From: Siphonodentalium dalli
Taxonomy: Eukaryota > Mollusca > Scaphopoda > Gadilida > Siphonodentaliidae
Assembly: GCA_032622095.1 (NCBI GenBank)
Contig: CP136061.1
Coordinates: 172,429,107 to 172,493,106, forward strand
Direction: 5' to 3'
Length of the DNA: 64,000 bases
Within the stretch, counting starts at the first letter, position 1, and each line of letters begins with the position of its first letter. Shown one piece after another: positions 1 through 13,022 of the stretch. A model generated the notes under the pieces. It was not told where the DNA came from, made no database searches, and was given only the letters and a program-made list of their open reading frames with translations. The position numbers and the translations under genes were made by a program.

Positions 1-3000
1 TGTGGTGGGGATACCTATTTATGTATGTGGCGGGGAGACCTATATATGTATGTGGCGGGGATACCTATATATGTGTGTGGTGGGGATACCTATATATGTA
101 TGTGGCGGGGATACCTATATATGTGTGTGGTGGGGATACCTATATATGTGTGTTGCGGGGATACCTATATATGTATGTGGCGGGGATACCTATATATGTA
201 TGTGGTGGGGATACCGATATATGTATGTGGTGGGGAAACCTATATATGTATGTGGTGGGGATACCTATAGATGTGTGGTGGGGATACCTATATATGTATA
301 TGGTGGGGATACCTATATATGTGTGTGGCGGGGATACCTATATATGTATGTGGTGGTGATACCTATATATGTGTGTTGTGAGGATACCTATATATGTATG
401 TGGTGGGGAGACCTATATATGTGTGTGGTGGGGATACCTATATATGCTTGTGGTCGGGAGACCTATATATGTGTGTGGTGGGGATACCTATATGTATGTG
501 GCGGGAATACCTATATGTATGAGGTGGGGATACCTATATGTGTGTGGTGGTGATACCTTTGTATGTATGTGGTGGGAATACCTATATATGTGTGTGTTGG
601 AATACCTATATATGTATGTGGCGGGGATACCTATAGATGTGTGTGACGGGGATACCTATAGGTGTGTATGGTGGGGATACCTATATATGTGTGTGGTGGG
701 GATACCTATAGATGTGTGTGGTGGGGATACCTATAGATGTGTGTGGTGGGGATACCTATATATGTATGTGGTGGGGATACCTATATATGTATGTGGTGGG
801 GATACCTATATATGTATGTGGTGGGAATACCTATATATGTATGTGGTGGGGATACTTATATATGTATGTGGTGGGGATACCTATATATGTATGTGGTGGT
901 GATACCTATAGATGTATGTGGTGGGGATACATATATATGTGTGTGGTGGGGATACATATAGATGTATGTGGTGGGGATACATATATATGTATGTGGTGGG
1001 GATATATATATATGTATGTGGTGGGGATACCTATATTTGTGTGAGGTGGGGATACCTATAGATGTATGTGGTGGGGATACCTATATATGTATGTGGTGGG
1101 GAAACCTATATATGTGTGTGGTGGTGATACATATATATGTATGTGGCGGGGATACCTATATATGTATGTGGTGGGGATACCTATATATGTATGTGGTGGG
1201 GATACCTATATATGTATGTGGTGGGGATACCTATATATGTATGTGGTGGGGATACCTATATATGTATGTGGTGGGGATACCTATGTGTGTAGTGGGGATA
1301 CATATAGATGTGTGTGGTGGGGATACATATATATGTATGTGGTGGGGATACCTATATATGTGTGTGGTGGGGATACATATAGATGTATGTGGTGGGGATA
1401 CCTATATATGTATGTGGTGGGGATACCTATATATGTATGTGGTGGGGATACCTATATATGTATGTGGTGGTGATACCTATTAATGTGTGTGGTGGGGATA
1501 CCTATATATGTATGTGGCGGGGATACCTATATATGTGTGTGGTGGTGATACCTATATATGTGTGTGGTGAGGATACCTATATATGTGTGTGGCGGGGATA
1601 CCTATATATGTATGTGGTGGGGATACCTATAGATGTCTGTGGTGGGGAGACATATAGATGTATGTGGCAGGGATACCTATATATGTGTGTGGTGAGGAGA
1701 CCTATATATGTGTGTGGTGGTGATACCTATAGATGTGTGGTGGGGATACCTATATATGTATGTGGCGGGGAGACCTATATATGTATGTGGCGGGGATACC
1801 TATATATGTGTGTGATGGGGAGAACTATATATGTATGTGGCGGGGATACCTATATATGTGTGTGGTGGGGATACCTATATATGTGTGTGATGGGGATACC
1901 TATATATGTATGTGGTGGGGTGACCTATATATGTGTGTGGTGGGGATAGCTATATATGTGTGTGGCGGGGATACCTATATATGTATGTGGTGGGGATACC
2001 TATATATGCGTGTGGTGGGGATACCTATATATGTATATGGTGGGGATACCTACATATTTATGTGGTGGGGATACCTATAGATGTGTGTGGTGGGGATACC
2101 TATAGATGTGTGTGGTGGGGATACCTATAGATGTGTGTGGTGGGGATACCTATATATGTATGTGGTGGGGATACCTATATATGTGTGTGGTGGGGATACC
2201 TATAGATGTATGTGGTGGGGATACCTATATATGTGTGTGGTGGGGATACATATAGATGTCTGTGGTGGGGATACATATATATGTATGTGGTGGGGATATC
2301 TATATATGTATGTGGTGGGGATACCTACATATGTGTGTGGTGGGGATACCTATAGATGTATGTGGTGGGGATACCTATATATGTATGTGGTGGGGATACC
2401 TATATATGTTTTTGGTGGTGATACTTATATATGTATGTGGCGGGGATACCTATATATGTATGTGGTGGGGATACCTATATATGTATGTGGTGGGGATACC
2501 TATATATGTATATGGTGGGAATACCTATATATGTATGTGTTGGGGATACCTATATATGTATGTGGTGGGGATACCTATATATGTATGTGGTGGGGATACC
2601 TATATATGTATGTGTTGGGTATACCTATATATGTATGTGGTGGTGATACCTATAGATGTGTGTGGTGGGGATACCTATATGTGTGTGGTGGGGATACCTA
2701 TATGTATGTGGCGGGGATACCTATATGTATGTGGTGGGGATACCTATATGTATGTGGCGGGGATACCTATATGTATGTGGTGGGGATACCTATATATGTA
2801 TGTGGTGGGGATACCTATATATGTGTGTGGTTGGGATACCTATGTATGTGTGTGGCGGGGATACCTATATATGTGTGTGGTGATGATACCTATATATGTA
2901 TGTGGCGGGGATACCTATAAATGTGTGTGGTGATGTTACCTATATATGTATGTGGCGGGGATACCTATAAATGTGTGTGGTGGGGAAACCTATATATGTA

Positions 3001-3275
3001 TGTGGTGGGGATACCTATAGATGTGTGTGGTGGGGATACTTATAGATGTGTGTGGTGGGAATACCTATATATATATGTGGTGGGGATACCTATATATGTA
3101 TGTGGTGGGGATACCTATATATATGTGGGGTGGGGATACTTATAGATGTTTGTGGTGGGGATACCTATAGATGTATGTGGTGGGGAAACCTATATATGTA
3201 TGTGGTGGGGATACTAATATATATATGTGGTGGGGAAACCTATATATGTATGTGGTGGGGATACTTATATATATA

Positions 3276-6200
3276 TGTGTGTGGCGGGGATACCTATATA
3301 TATGTGTATGGTGGGGATACCTATATATGTGTGTGGTGGGGATACCTATATATGTATATGGTGGGGATACCTATATATGTGTGTGGCGGGGATACCTATA
3401 TATGTATGTGGTGGTGATACCTATATATGTGTGTTGTGAGGATACCTATATATGTATGTGGTGGGGAGACCTATATATGTGTGTGGTGGGGATACCTATA
3501 TATGCTTGTGGTCGGGAGACCTATATATGTGTGTGGTGGGGATACCTATATATGTGTGTGGCGGGGATACCTATATGTGTAAGTGGTGGGGATACCTATA
3601 TATGTATGTGGTGGGGATACCGATATATGTATGTGGTGGGGAAACCTATATATGTATGTGGTGGGGATACCTATAGATGTGTATGGTGGGGATACCTATA
3701 GATGTGTGTGGTGGGGATACATATAGATGTGTGTGGTGGGGATACCTATATATGTATGTGGTGGGGATACCTATATATGTGTGTGGCGGGAATACCTATA
3801 TATGTATGTGGTGGGGATACCTATAGATGTGTGTGGTGGGGAGACCTATATATGTGTGTGGTGGTGATACCTATATATGTGTGTGGTGAGGAGACCTATA
3901 TATGTGTGTGGTGTTGATACCTATAGATGTGTGGTGGGGATACCTATTTATGTATGTGGCGGGGAGACCTATATATGTATGTGGCGGGGATACCTATATA
4001 TGTGTGTGGTGGGGATACCTATATATGTATGTGGCGGGGATACCTATATATGTGTGTGGTGGGGATACCTATATATGTGTGTTGCGGGGATACCTATATA
4101 TGTATGTGGCGGGGATACCTATATATGTGTGTGGCGGGGATACCTATATATGTTTGTGGTGTTGATACCTATATATGTGTGTGGCGGGGATACCTATATA
4201 TGTGTGTGGTGTTGATACCTATATATGTGTGTGTTGGGGATACCTATAGATGTATGTGTTGGGGATACCTATATATGTATGTGGTGGGGATACCTATAGA
4301 TGTGTGTGGTGGTGATACCTATATATGTATGTTGTGGGGATACCTATAGATGTATGTGGTGGGGATACCTATATATGTGTGCGGCGGGGATACCTATATA
4401 TGTGTGTGGTGGGGGATACCTATAGATGTGTGTGGTGGTGATACCTATATATGTATGTGGTGGGGATACCTATAGATGTATGTGGTGGGGATACCTATAT
4501 ATGTGTGCGGCGGGGATACCTATATATGTGTGTGGCGGGGATACCTATATATGTGTGTGGTGGGGAGACCTATAGATGTATGTGGTGGGGATACCTATAT
4601 ATGTGTGTGGCGGCGATACCTATATATGTGTATGGCGGGGATACCTATATATGTATGTGGTGGTGATACCTATATATGTGTGTGGTGGGGATACCTATAT
4701 ATGTATGTGGTGGGGATACCTATATATGTATGTGGTGGTGATACCTATATTTGTATGTGGTGGATATACCTATAAATGTATGTGGTGGGGATACCTATAT
4801 ATGTAAGTGGTGGGGATACCTATATATGTATGTGGTGGGGATACCTATATATGTATGTGGTGGGGATACCTATATATGTATGTGGTGGGGATACCTATAT
4901 ATGTATTTGGTGGTGATACCTATATATGTATGTGTTGGGAATACCTATATATGTATTTGGTGGTGATACCTATATATGCATGTGGTGGGGATACCTATAA
5001 ATGTATGTGGTGGGGATACCTATATATGTGTGTGGTGGGGATACCTATATATGTGTGTGGCGGGGATACCTATATATGTATGTGGTGGTGGTACCTATAT
5101 ATGTGTTACGGGGATACCTATATATGTATTTGGTGGGGATACCTATATATGTATGTGGTGGGGATACCTATATATGTATGTGGTGGGGAAACCTATATAT
5201 TTGTGTGGTGGTCATATCTATATATGTGTGTGGCGAGTTTACCTATATATGTGTGTAGTGGGGATACCTATATATGTGTGTGGGGGATACCTATATATGT
5301 ATGTGGTGGGGAAACCTAGAGATGTGTGTGGCGGGGATACCTATATATGTATTTGGTGGGGATACCTATAGATGTATGTGGCGGTGATACCTATAGATGT
5401 GTGTGGTGGGGATACCTATATGTATGTGGCGGGGATACCTATATGTGTGTGGTGGTGATACCTATATATGTATGTGGTGGTGATACCTATATATGTATGT
5501 GGTGGTGATACCTATAGATGTGTGTGGTGGGTATACCTATATGTGTGTGGTGGGGATACCTATATATGTGTGTGGTTGGGAAACCTATATATGTGTGTGG
5601 CGGGGATAACTATAGATGTGTGTGGTGGGGATACATATAGATGTATGTGGTGGGGAGAACTATGTGTGTGGTGATGATACCTATATATGTATGTGGCGGA
5701 GATACCTATAAATGTGTGTGGTGGGGAAACCTATATATGTATGTGGTGGGGATACCTATAGATGTGTGTGGTGGGGATACCTATAGATGTGTGTGGTGGG
5801 AATACCTATATATATATGTGGTGGGGATACCTATATATGTATGTGGTGGGGATACCTATATATGTGTGTGGTGGGGAAACCTATATATGTATTTGGTGGG
5901 ATACCTATAGGTGTGTGTGGCGGGGATACCTATATATATGTGTATGGTGGGGATACCTATATATGTGTGTGGTGGGGATACTTATATATATATGTGGTGG
6001 TGATACATATATGTATGTGGTGGGAATACCTATAGATGTGTGTGGTGGGGATACCTATATATGTATATGGTGGGGATACCTATATATGTGTGTGGCGGGG
6101 ATACCTATATATGTATGTGGTGGTGATACCTATATATTTGTGTTGTGAGGATACCTATATATGTATGTGGTGGGGAGACCTATATATGTGTGTGGTGGGG

Positions 6201-8620
6201 ATACCTATATATGCTTGTGGTCGGGAGACCTATATATGTGTGTGGTGGGGATACCTATATATGTGTGTGGCGGGGATACCTATATGTGTATGTGGTGGGG
6301 ATACCGATATATGTATGTGGTGGGGATACCGATATATGTATGTGGTAGGGATACCTATATATGTATGTGGTGGGGATACCTATAGATGTGTATGGTGGGG
6401 ATACCTATAGATGTGTGTGGTGGGGATACATATAGATGTGTGTGGTGGGGATACCTATATATGTATGTGGTGGGGATACCTATATATGTGTGTGGCGGGG
6501 ATACCTATAGATGTGTGTGGCGGGGAGACCTATAGATGTATGTGGCAGGGATACCTATATATGTGTGTGGTGAGGAGACCTATATATGTGTGTGGTGGTG
6601 ATACCTATAGAAGTGTGGTGGGGATACCTATTTATGTATGTGGCGGGTAGACCTATATATGTATGAGGCGGGATACCTATATATGTGTGTGGTGGGGAGA
6701 CCTATATATGTATGTTGCTGGGATACCTATATATGTGTGTGGTGGGGATACCTATATATGTGTGTTGCGGGGATACCTATATATGTATGTGGCGGGGATA
6801 CCTATATATGTGTGTGGCGGGGATACCTATATATGTGTGTGGTGTTGATACCTATATATGTGTGTGGCGGGGATACATATATATGTGTGTGGTGTTGATA
6901 CCTATATATGTGTGTGTTGGGGATACCTATAGATGTATGTGTTGGGGATACCTATACATGTATGTGGTGGGGATACCTATAGATGTGTGTGGTGGTGATA
7001 CCTATATATGTATGTTGTGGGGATACCTATAGATGTATGTGGTGGGGATACCTATATATGTGTGCGGCGGGGATACCTATATATGTGTGTGGTGGGGATA
7101 CCTATAGATGTGTGTGGTGGTGATACCTATATATGTATGTGGTGGGGATACCTATAGATGTATGTGGTGGGGATACCTATATATGTGTGCGGCGGGGATA
7201 CCTATATATGTGTGTGGCGGGGATACCTATATATGTGTGTGGTGGGGAGACCTATAGATGTATGTGGCGGGGATACCTATATATGTGTGTGGCGGCGATA
7301 CCTATATATGTGTGTGGCGGGGATACCTATATATGTATGTGGTGGTGATACCTATATATGTGTGTGGTGGGGATACCTATATATGTGTGTGGTGGGGATA
7401 CCTATATATGTATGTGGTGGTGATACCTATATTTGTATGTGGTGGGGATACCTATAAATGTATGTGGTGGGGATACCTATATATGTAAGTGGTGGGGATA
7501 CCTATATATGTATGTGGTGGGGATACCTATATATGTATGTGGTGGGGATACCTATATATGTATGTGGTGGGGATACCTATATATGTATTTGGTGGTGATA
7601 CCTATATATGTATGTGTTGGGAATACCTATATATGTATGTGTTGGGAATACCTATATATGTATTTGGTGGTGATACCTATATATGTATGTGGTGGGGATA
7701 CCTATAAATGTATGTGGTGGGGATACCTATATATGTGTGTGGTGGGGATACCTATTTATGTGTGTGGCGGGGAGACCTATATATGTATGTGGTGGGGATA
7801 CCTATATATGTGTGTGGCGGGGATACCTATATATGTATTTGGTGGGGATACCTATATATGTATGTGGTGGGGATACCTATATATGTATGTGGTGGGGATA
7901 CCTATATATTTGTGTGGTGGTCATATCTATATATGTGTGTGACGAGTTAACCTATATATATGTGTGGTGGGGATACCTATATATGTGTGTGGCGGGGATA
8001 CCTATATATGTATTTGGTGGGGATACCTATAGATGTGTGTGGTGGGATACCTATATATGTATGTGGTGGGGATACCTATATATGTGTGTGGCGGGGATAC
8101 CTATATATGTGTGTGGTGGGGATACCTATATATGTATGTGGTGAGGATACCTATATATGTGTGTGGTGGGGAGACCTATACATGTTTGTGGTGGGGATAC
8201 CTATATATGTGTGTGGCGGCGATACCTATATATGTGTGTGGCGGGGATACCTATATATGTGTGTGGTGGTGATACCTATATATGTGTGTGGTGGGGATAC
8301 CTATATATGTATGTGGTGGGGATACCTATATATGTATGTGGTGGTGATACCTCTATTTGTATGTGGTGGGGATACCTATAAATGTATGTGGTGGGGATAC
8401 CTATAAATGTATGTGGTGGGGATACCTATATATGTATGTGGTGGGGATACCTATATATGTATGTGGTGAGGATACCTATATATGAATGTGGTGGGGATAC
8501 CTATATATGTATTTGGTGGTGATACCTATATATGTATGTGGTGGGGATACCTATAAATGTATGTGGTGGGGATACCTATATATGTGTGTGGTGGGGATAC
8601 CTATAGATGTATGTGGTGGC
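3276..8620 (-). repeat. Two consecutive higher-order repeat copies in the left arm
   Basis: The variant-unit order of about 3,276-5,915 is repeated at about 5,915-8,620. Long runs match at offsets of 2,636 to 2,709 bp (2,682 bp across the 4,451-4,966 and 7,133-7,650 stretches). The offset changes by whole units or dinucleotides, so the copies differ by unit gains and losses. Boundaries are approximate because I compared unit order by eye. Confidence 0.7.
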
Positions 8621-11419
8621 GAGACCTATATATGTGTGTGTGGTGGGGATACCTATATATGTATGTGGTGGTGAAACCTAAATATGTATGTGGTGGTGAT
8701 ACCTATATATGTATGTGGTGGGGATACCTATAGCTGTATGTGGTGGGGATATTTATATATGTATGTGGTGGTGATACCTATATATGTATGTGTTGGGGAT
8801 ACCTATATATGTATGTGGCGGTGATACCTATATATGTATGTGGTGGTGATACCTACATATGTATGTGGTGGTGATACCTATAGATGTGTGTGGTGGGGAT
8901 ACCTATATGTGTGTGGTGGGGATACCTATATATGTGTGTGGTTGGGATACCTATATATGTGTGTGGCGGGGATACCTATAGATGTGTGTGGTGGGGATAC
9001 ATATAGATGTATGTGGTGGGGAGAATTATATATGTGTGTGGTGATGATACCTATATATGTATGTGGCGGAGATACCTATAAATGTGTGTGGTGGGGAAAC
9101 CTATATATGTATGTGGTGGGGATACCTATAGATGTGTGTGGTGGGGAAACCTATAGATGTGTGTGGTGGGAATACCTATATATATATGTGGTGGGGATAC
9201 CTATATATGTATGTGGTGGGGATACCTATATATGTGTGTGGTGGGGAAACCTATATATGTATGTGGTGGGGATACCTATAGATGTGTGTGGTGGGGATAC
9301 CTATAGATGTATGTGGTGGGGAAACCTATATATGTATGTGGTAGGGATACCTATATATGTGTGTGGCGGGGATACCTATATATATGTGTGTGGTGGGGAT
9401 ACCTATATATGTGTGCGGTGGGGATACTTATATATATGTGGTGGTGATACATATATGTATGTGGTGGGAATACCTATAGATGTGTGTGGTGGGGATACCT
9501 ATATATTTATGTGGCGGGGATACCTATATATGTGTGTGGCGGGGCTACCTATATATTTATGTGGTGGTGATACATATATATGTGTGTGGTGAGGAAACCT
9601 ATATATGTATGTGGTGGGGATACCTATAGATGTGTGTGGTGGGGATACCTATATATGTATGTGGTGGATATACCTATATATGTATGTGGTGGGGATACCT
9701 ATATATGTATGTGGTGGGGATACCTATAGATGTGTGTGGTGGGGATACCTATAGATGTATGTGGTGGGGATACCTATATGTGTGTGTGGCGGGGATACCT
9801 ATATATGAATGTGGTGACGAGACATATATATGTGTGTGGTGGGGATACCTATATATGTGAGTGGCGGGAATAACTATATATGTATGTGGTGGGGATACCT
9901 ATATATGTGTGTGGTGGGGATACCTATATATGTATATGGTGGGGATACCTACATATTTATGTGGTGGGGATACCTATAGATGTGTGTGGTGGGGATACCT
10001 ATATATGTATATGGTGGGGATACCTATAGATGTGTGTGGTGGGGATACCTATATATGTATGTGGTGGGGATACCTATATATGTGTGTGGTGGGGATACCT
10101 ATAGATGTATGGGGTTGGGATACCTATATATGTGTGTGGTGGGGATACATATAGATGTATGTGGTGGGGATACATATATATGTATGTGGTGGGGATATCT
10201 ATATATGTATGTGGTGGTGATACCTATATATATGTGTGGTGGGGATACCTATAGATGTATTTGGTGGGGATACCTATATATCTGTGTGGTAGGGATACCT
10301 ATATATGTATGTGGTGGGGATACCTATATATGTATGTGGTGGGGATACCTATATATTTGTGTGGTGGGGATACCTATAGATGTATGTGGTGGGGATACCT
10401 ATATATGTATGTGGTGGGGATACCTATATATGTGTGTGGTTGTGATACCTATATATGTATGTGGCGGGGATACCTATATATGTATGTGGTGGGGATACCT
10501 ATATATGTATGTGGCGTGGATACCTATATATGTATGTGGTGGGGATACCTATATATGTATGTGGTGGGAATACCTATATATGTATGTGGTGGGGATACCT
10601 ATATATGTATGTGGTGGGGATACCTATATGTGTGTGGTGGGGATACCTATATGTATGTGGCGGGGATACCTATATGTATGTGGTGGGGATACCTATATGT
10701 GTGTGGTGGTGATACCTATGTATGTATGTGGTGGGGATACCTATATATGTGTGTGTTGGGATACCTATAGATGTATGTGGTGGGGATACCTATATATGTA
10801 TGTGATGGGGATACCTATATATGTGTGTATGGTGGGATACCTATATATGTGTGTGGTGGGGATACCTATATGTGTGTGGTGGGGATACCTATAGATGTGT
10901 GTGGTGGGGATACCTATATATGTATGTGGTGGGGATACCTATATATGTATGTGGTGGGGTTACCTATATATGTATGTGGTGGGGATACCTATATATGTAT
11001 GTGGTGGGGATACCTATATATGTATGTGGTGGGGATACCTATATATGTATGTGGTGGGGATACCTATATATGTATGTGGTGGGGATACCTATATATGTAT
11101 GTGGTGGGGACACCTATATATGTGTGTGGTGGTGATACATATATATGTATGTGTTTGGGATACCTATATATGTATGTGGTGGTGATACCTATATATGTGT
11201 GTGGCGAGGATACCTATATGTGTGTGTGGTGGGGATACCTATATATGTGTGTGGCGGGGATACCTATATATGTATGTGGTGGGGATACCTATATATGTGT
11301 GTGGCGGGGATACCTATATATGTATATGGTGGGGATACCTATATATGTATGTGGTGGGGATACCTATATATGTATGTGGTGGGGATACCTATATATGTAT
11401 GTGGTGGGGATACATATAG

Positions 11420-12220
11420 ATGTGGGTGGCGGGGATACCTATAGATGTGTATGGTGGGGATACCTATAGATGTATGTGGTGGGGAGACCTATATACGTGT
11501 GTGGTGGTGATACCTATATATGTATGTGGCGGGGATACCTATATATGTGTGTGGTGGGGAGACCTATATATGCGTGTGGTGGTGATACCTATATATGTAT
11601 GTGGCGGGGATACCTATATATGTGTGTGGCGGGGATACCTATATATGTATATGGTGGGGATACCTATATATGTATGTGGTGGGGATACCTATATATGTAT
11701 GTGGTGGGGATACCTATATATGTATGTGGTGGTGATACCTATATGTATGTGGCGGGGATACCTATAAGTGTGTGGTGGGGATACCTATATGTGTGTGGTG
11801 GGGATACCTATATGTATGTGGCGGGGATACCTATAAGTGTGTGGTGGGGATACCTATATGTGTGTGGTGGGGATACCTATATGTATGTGGCATGGATACC
11901 TATAAGTGTGTGGTGGGGATACCTATATTTGTATGTGGTGGGGATACCTACATAAGTGTGTGGTGGGATACCTATATATGTATGTGGTGGGGATACATAT
12001 AGATGTGGGTGGCGGGGATACCTATAGATGTGTATGGTGGGGATACCTATAGATGTATGTGGTGGGGAGACCTATATACGTGTGTGGTGGTGATACCTAT
12101 ATATGTATGTGGCGGGGATACCTATATATGTTTGTGGTGGGGAGACCTATATATGCGTGTGGTGGTGATACCTATATATGTATGTGGCGGGGATACCTAT
12201 ATATGTATGTGGTGGTGATA
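11420..12220 (-). repeat. 583-bp tandem duplication in the left arm
   Basis: A rare unit variant containing TGTGGGTGGCGGGG begins at 11,421 and again at 12,004. The following units (GATGTGTATGG, then a GGGGAGACC unit with TATACGTGTG, then a unit with TATATGCGTG) come in the same order after both. The offset is 583 bp. The second copy tracks the first for about 180 bp and then diverges in unit order. Confidence 0.75.
11743..11949 (-). repeat. Three copies of a 69-bp trimer of 23-bp units
   Basis: GTATGTGG starts at 11,745, 11,814 and 11,883, exactly 69 bp apart. Each period has three 23-bp units: one with GGCGGGG, one with CTATAAGTGTG and one with CTATATGTGTG. This is a local higher-order repeat made only from short units, nested inside the 583-bp duplication spacing. 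Confidence 0.85.
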
Positions 12221-13010
12221 CCTATAGACGTATGTGGCGGTGATACCTATATATGTATGTGGTGGGGTTATCTATATATGTGTGTGGTGGGCTTACCTAT
12301 ATATGTATGTGGCGGGGATACCTATATATGTGTGTGGTGGTGATACCTATATATGTGTGTGGTGGGGATACCTATATATGTGTGGGGTGGTGATACCTAT
12401 ATATGTATGTGGTGGGGATACCTATAGATGTATGTGGTGGGGATACCTATATGTGTGTGGTGGTGATACCTATATATGTATGTGGTGGTGATACCTATAG
12501 ATGTGTGGTGGGATACCTATATATGTATGTGGTGGGGATACCTATAGATGTATGTGGTGGGGATACCTATAGATGTATGTGGTGGGGATACCTATATATG
12601 TGTGTGGTGGTGATACCTATATATGTATGTGGTGGGGATACCTATAAATGTATGTGGTGGGGATACCTATAGATGTATGTGGTGGGATACCTATAGATTT
12701 ATGTGGTGGGGATACCTATCTATGTATGTGGTGGGGATAGCTATATATGTATGTGGTGGGGATACTTATATATGTATGTGTTGGGGATACCTATATATGT
12801 ATGTGGTGGGGATACCTATATATGTGTGTGGCGGGGATACCTATAGATGTATGTGGTGGGGATACCTATATATGTATGTGGTGGGGATACCTATAGATGT
12901 ATGTGGTAGGGATACCTATAGATGTATGTGGTGGGGATACCTATATATGTATGTGTTGGGGATACCTATATATGTATGTGGTGGGGATACCTATATATGT
13001 ATGTGGTGGT

Positions 13011-13022
13011 GATACAGGTATC
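13011..13022. other. Orientation switch: head-to-head satellite junction
   Basis: The left arm ends GATAC at 13,011-13,015 and the right arm begins at 13,016 with AGGTATCC, so GATAC and GTATC pair around the 2-bp centre AG. Left of this point every unit is G-rich on the + strand; right of it every unit is C-rich. The junction is abrupt, with no filler and no shared bases at the breakpoint. The order of unit variants reading outward differs between the arms, so one arm is not a recent exact fold-back copy of the other. Confidence 0.9.

Larger units (their letters stand above)
1..13015 (-). repeat. Left satellite arm, 25-bp units in reverse orientation
   Basis: Roughly 520 head-to-tail copies of the 25-bp unit. 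The + strand shows the G-rich form (GTATGTGGTGGGG then ATACCTATATAT). Units vary at a few fixed positions: GTGGTGG/GTGGCGG, TATGTAT/TATGTGT, CTATATAT/CTATAGAT and GGGGATA/GGGGAGA. Some units are 23 bp because one TA or TG dinucleotide is missing. No U spacer, transposon or other unique sequence is visible in the whole arm. Diagnostic variants recur at long spacing: the unit with GCTTGTGGTCGGGAG is at 446, 3,504 and 6,213, and the GTGATGAT variant is near 2,880, 5,671 and 9,041. This shows higher-order repeats of about 2.6-3.4 kb. The open frames here are a by-product of the stop-free unit and are not genes. Confidence 0.97.
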
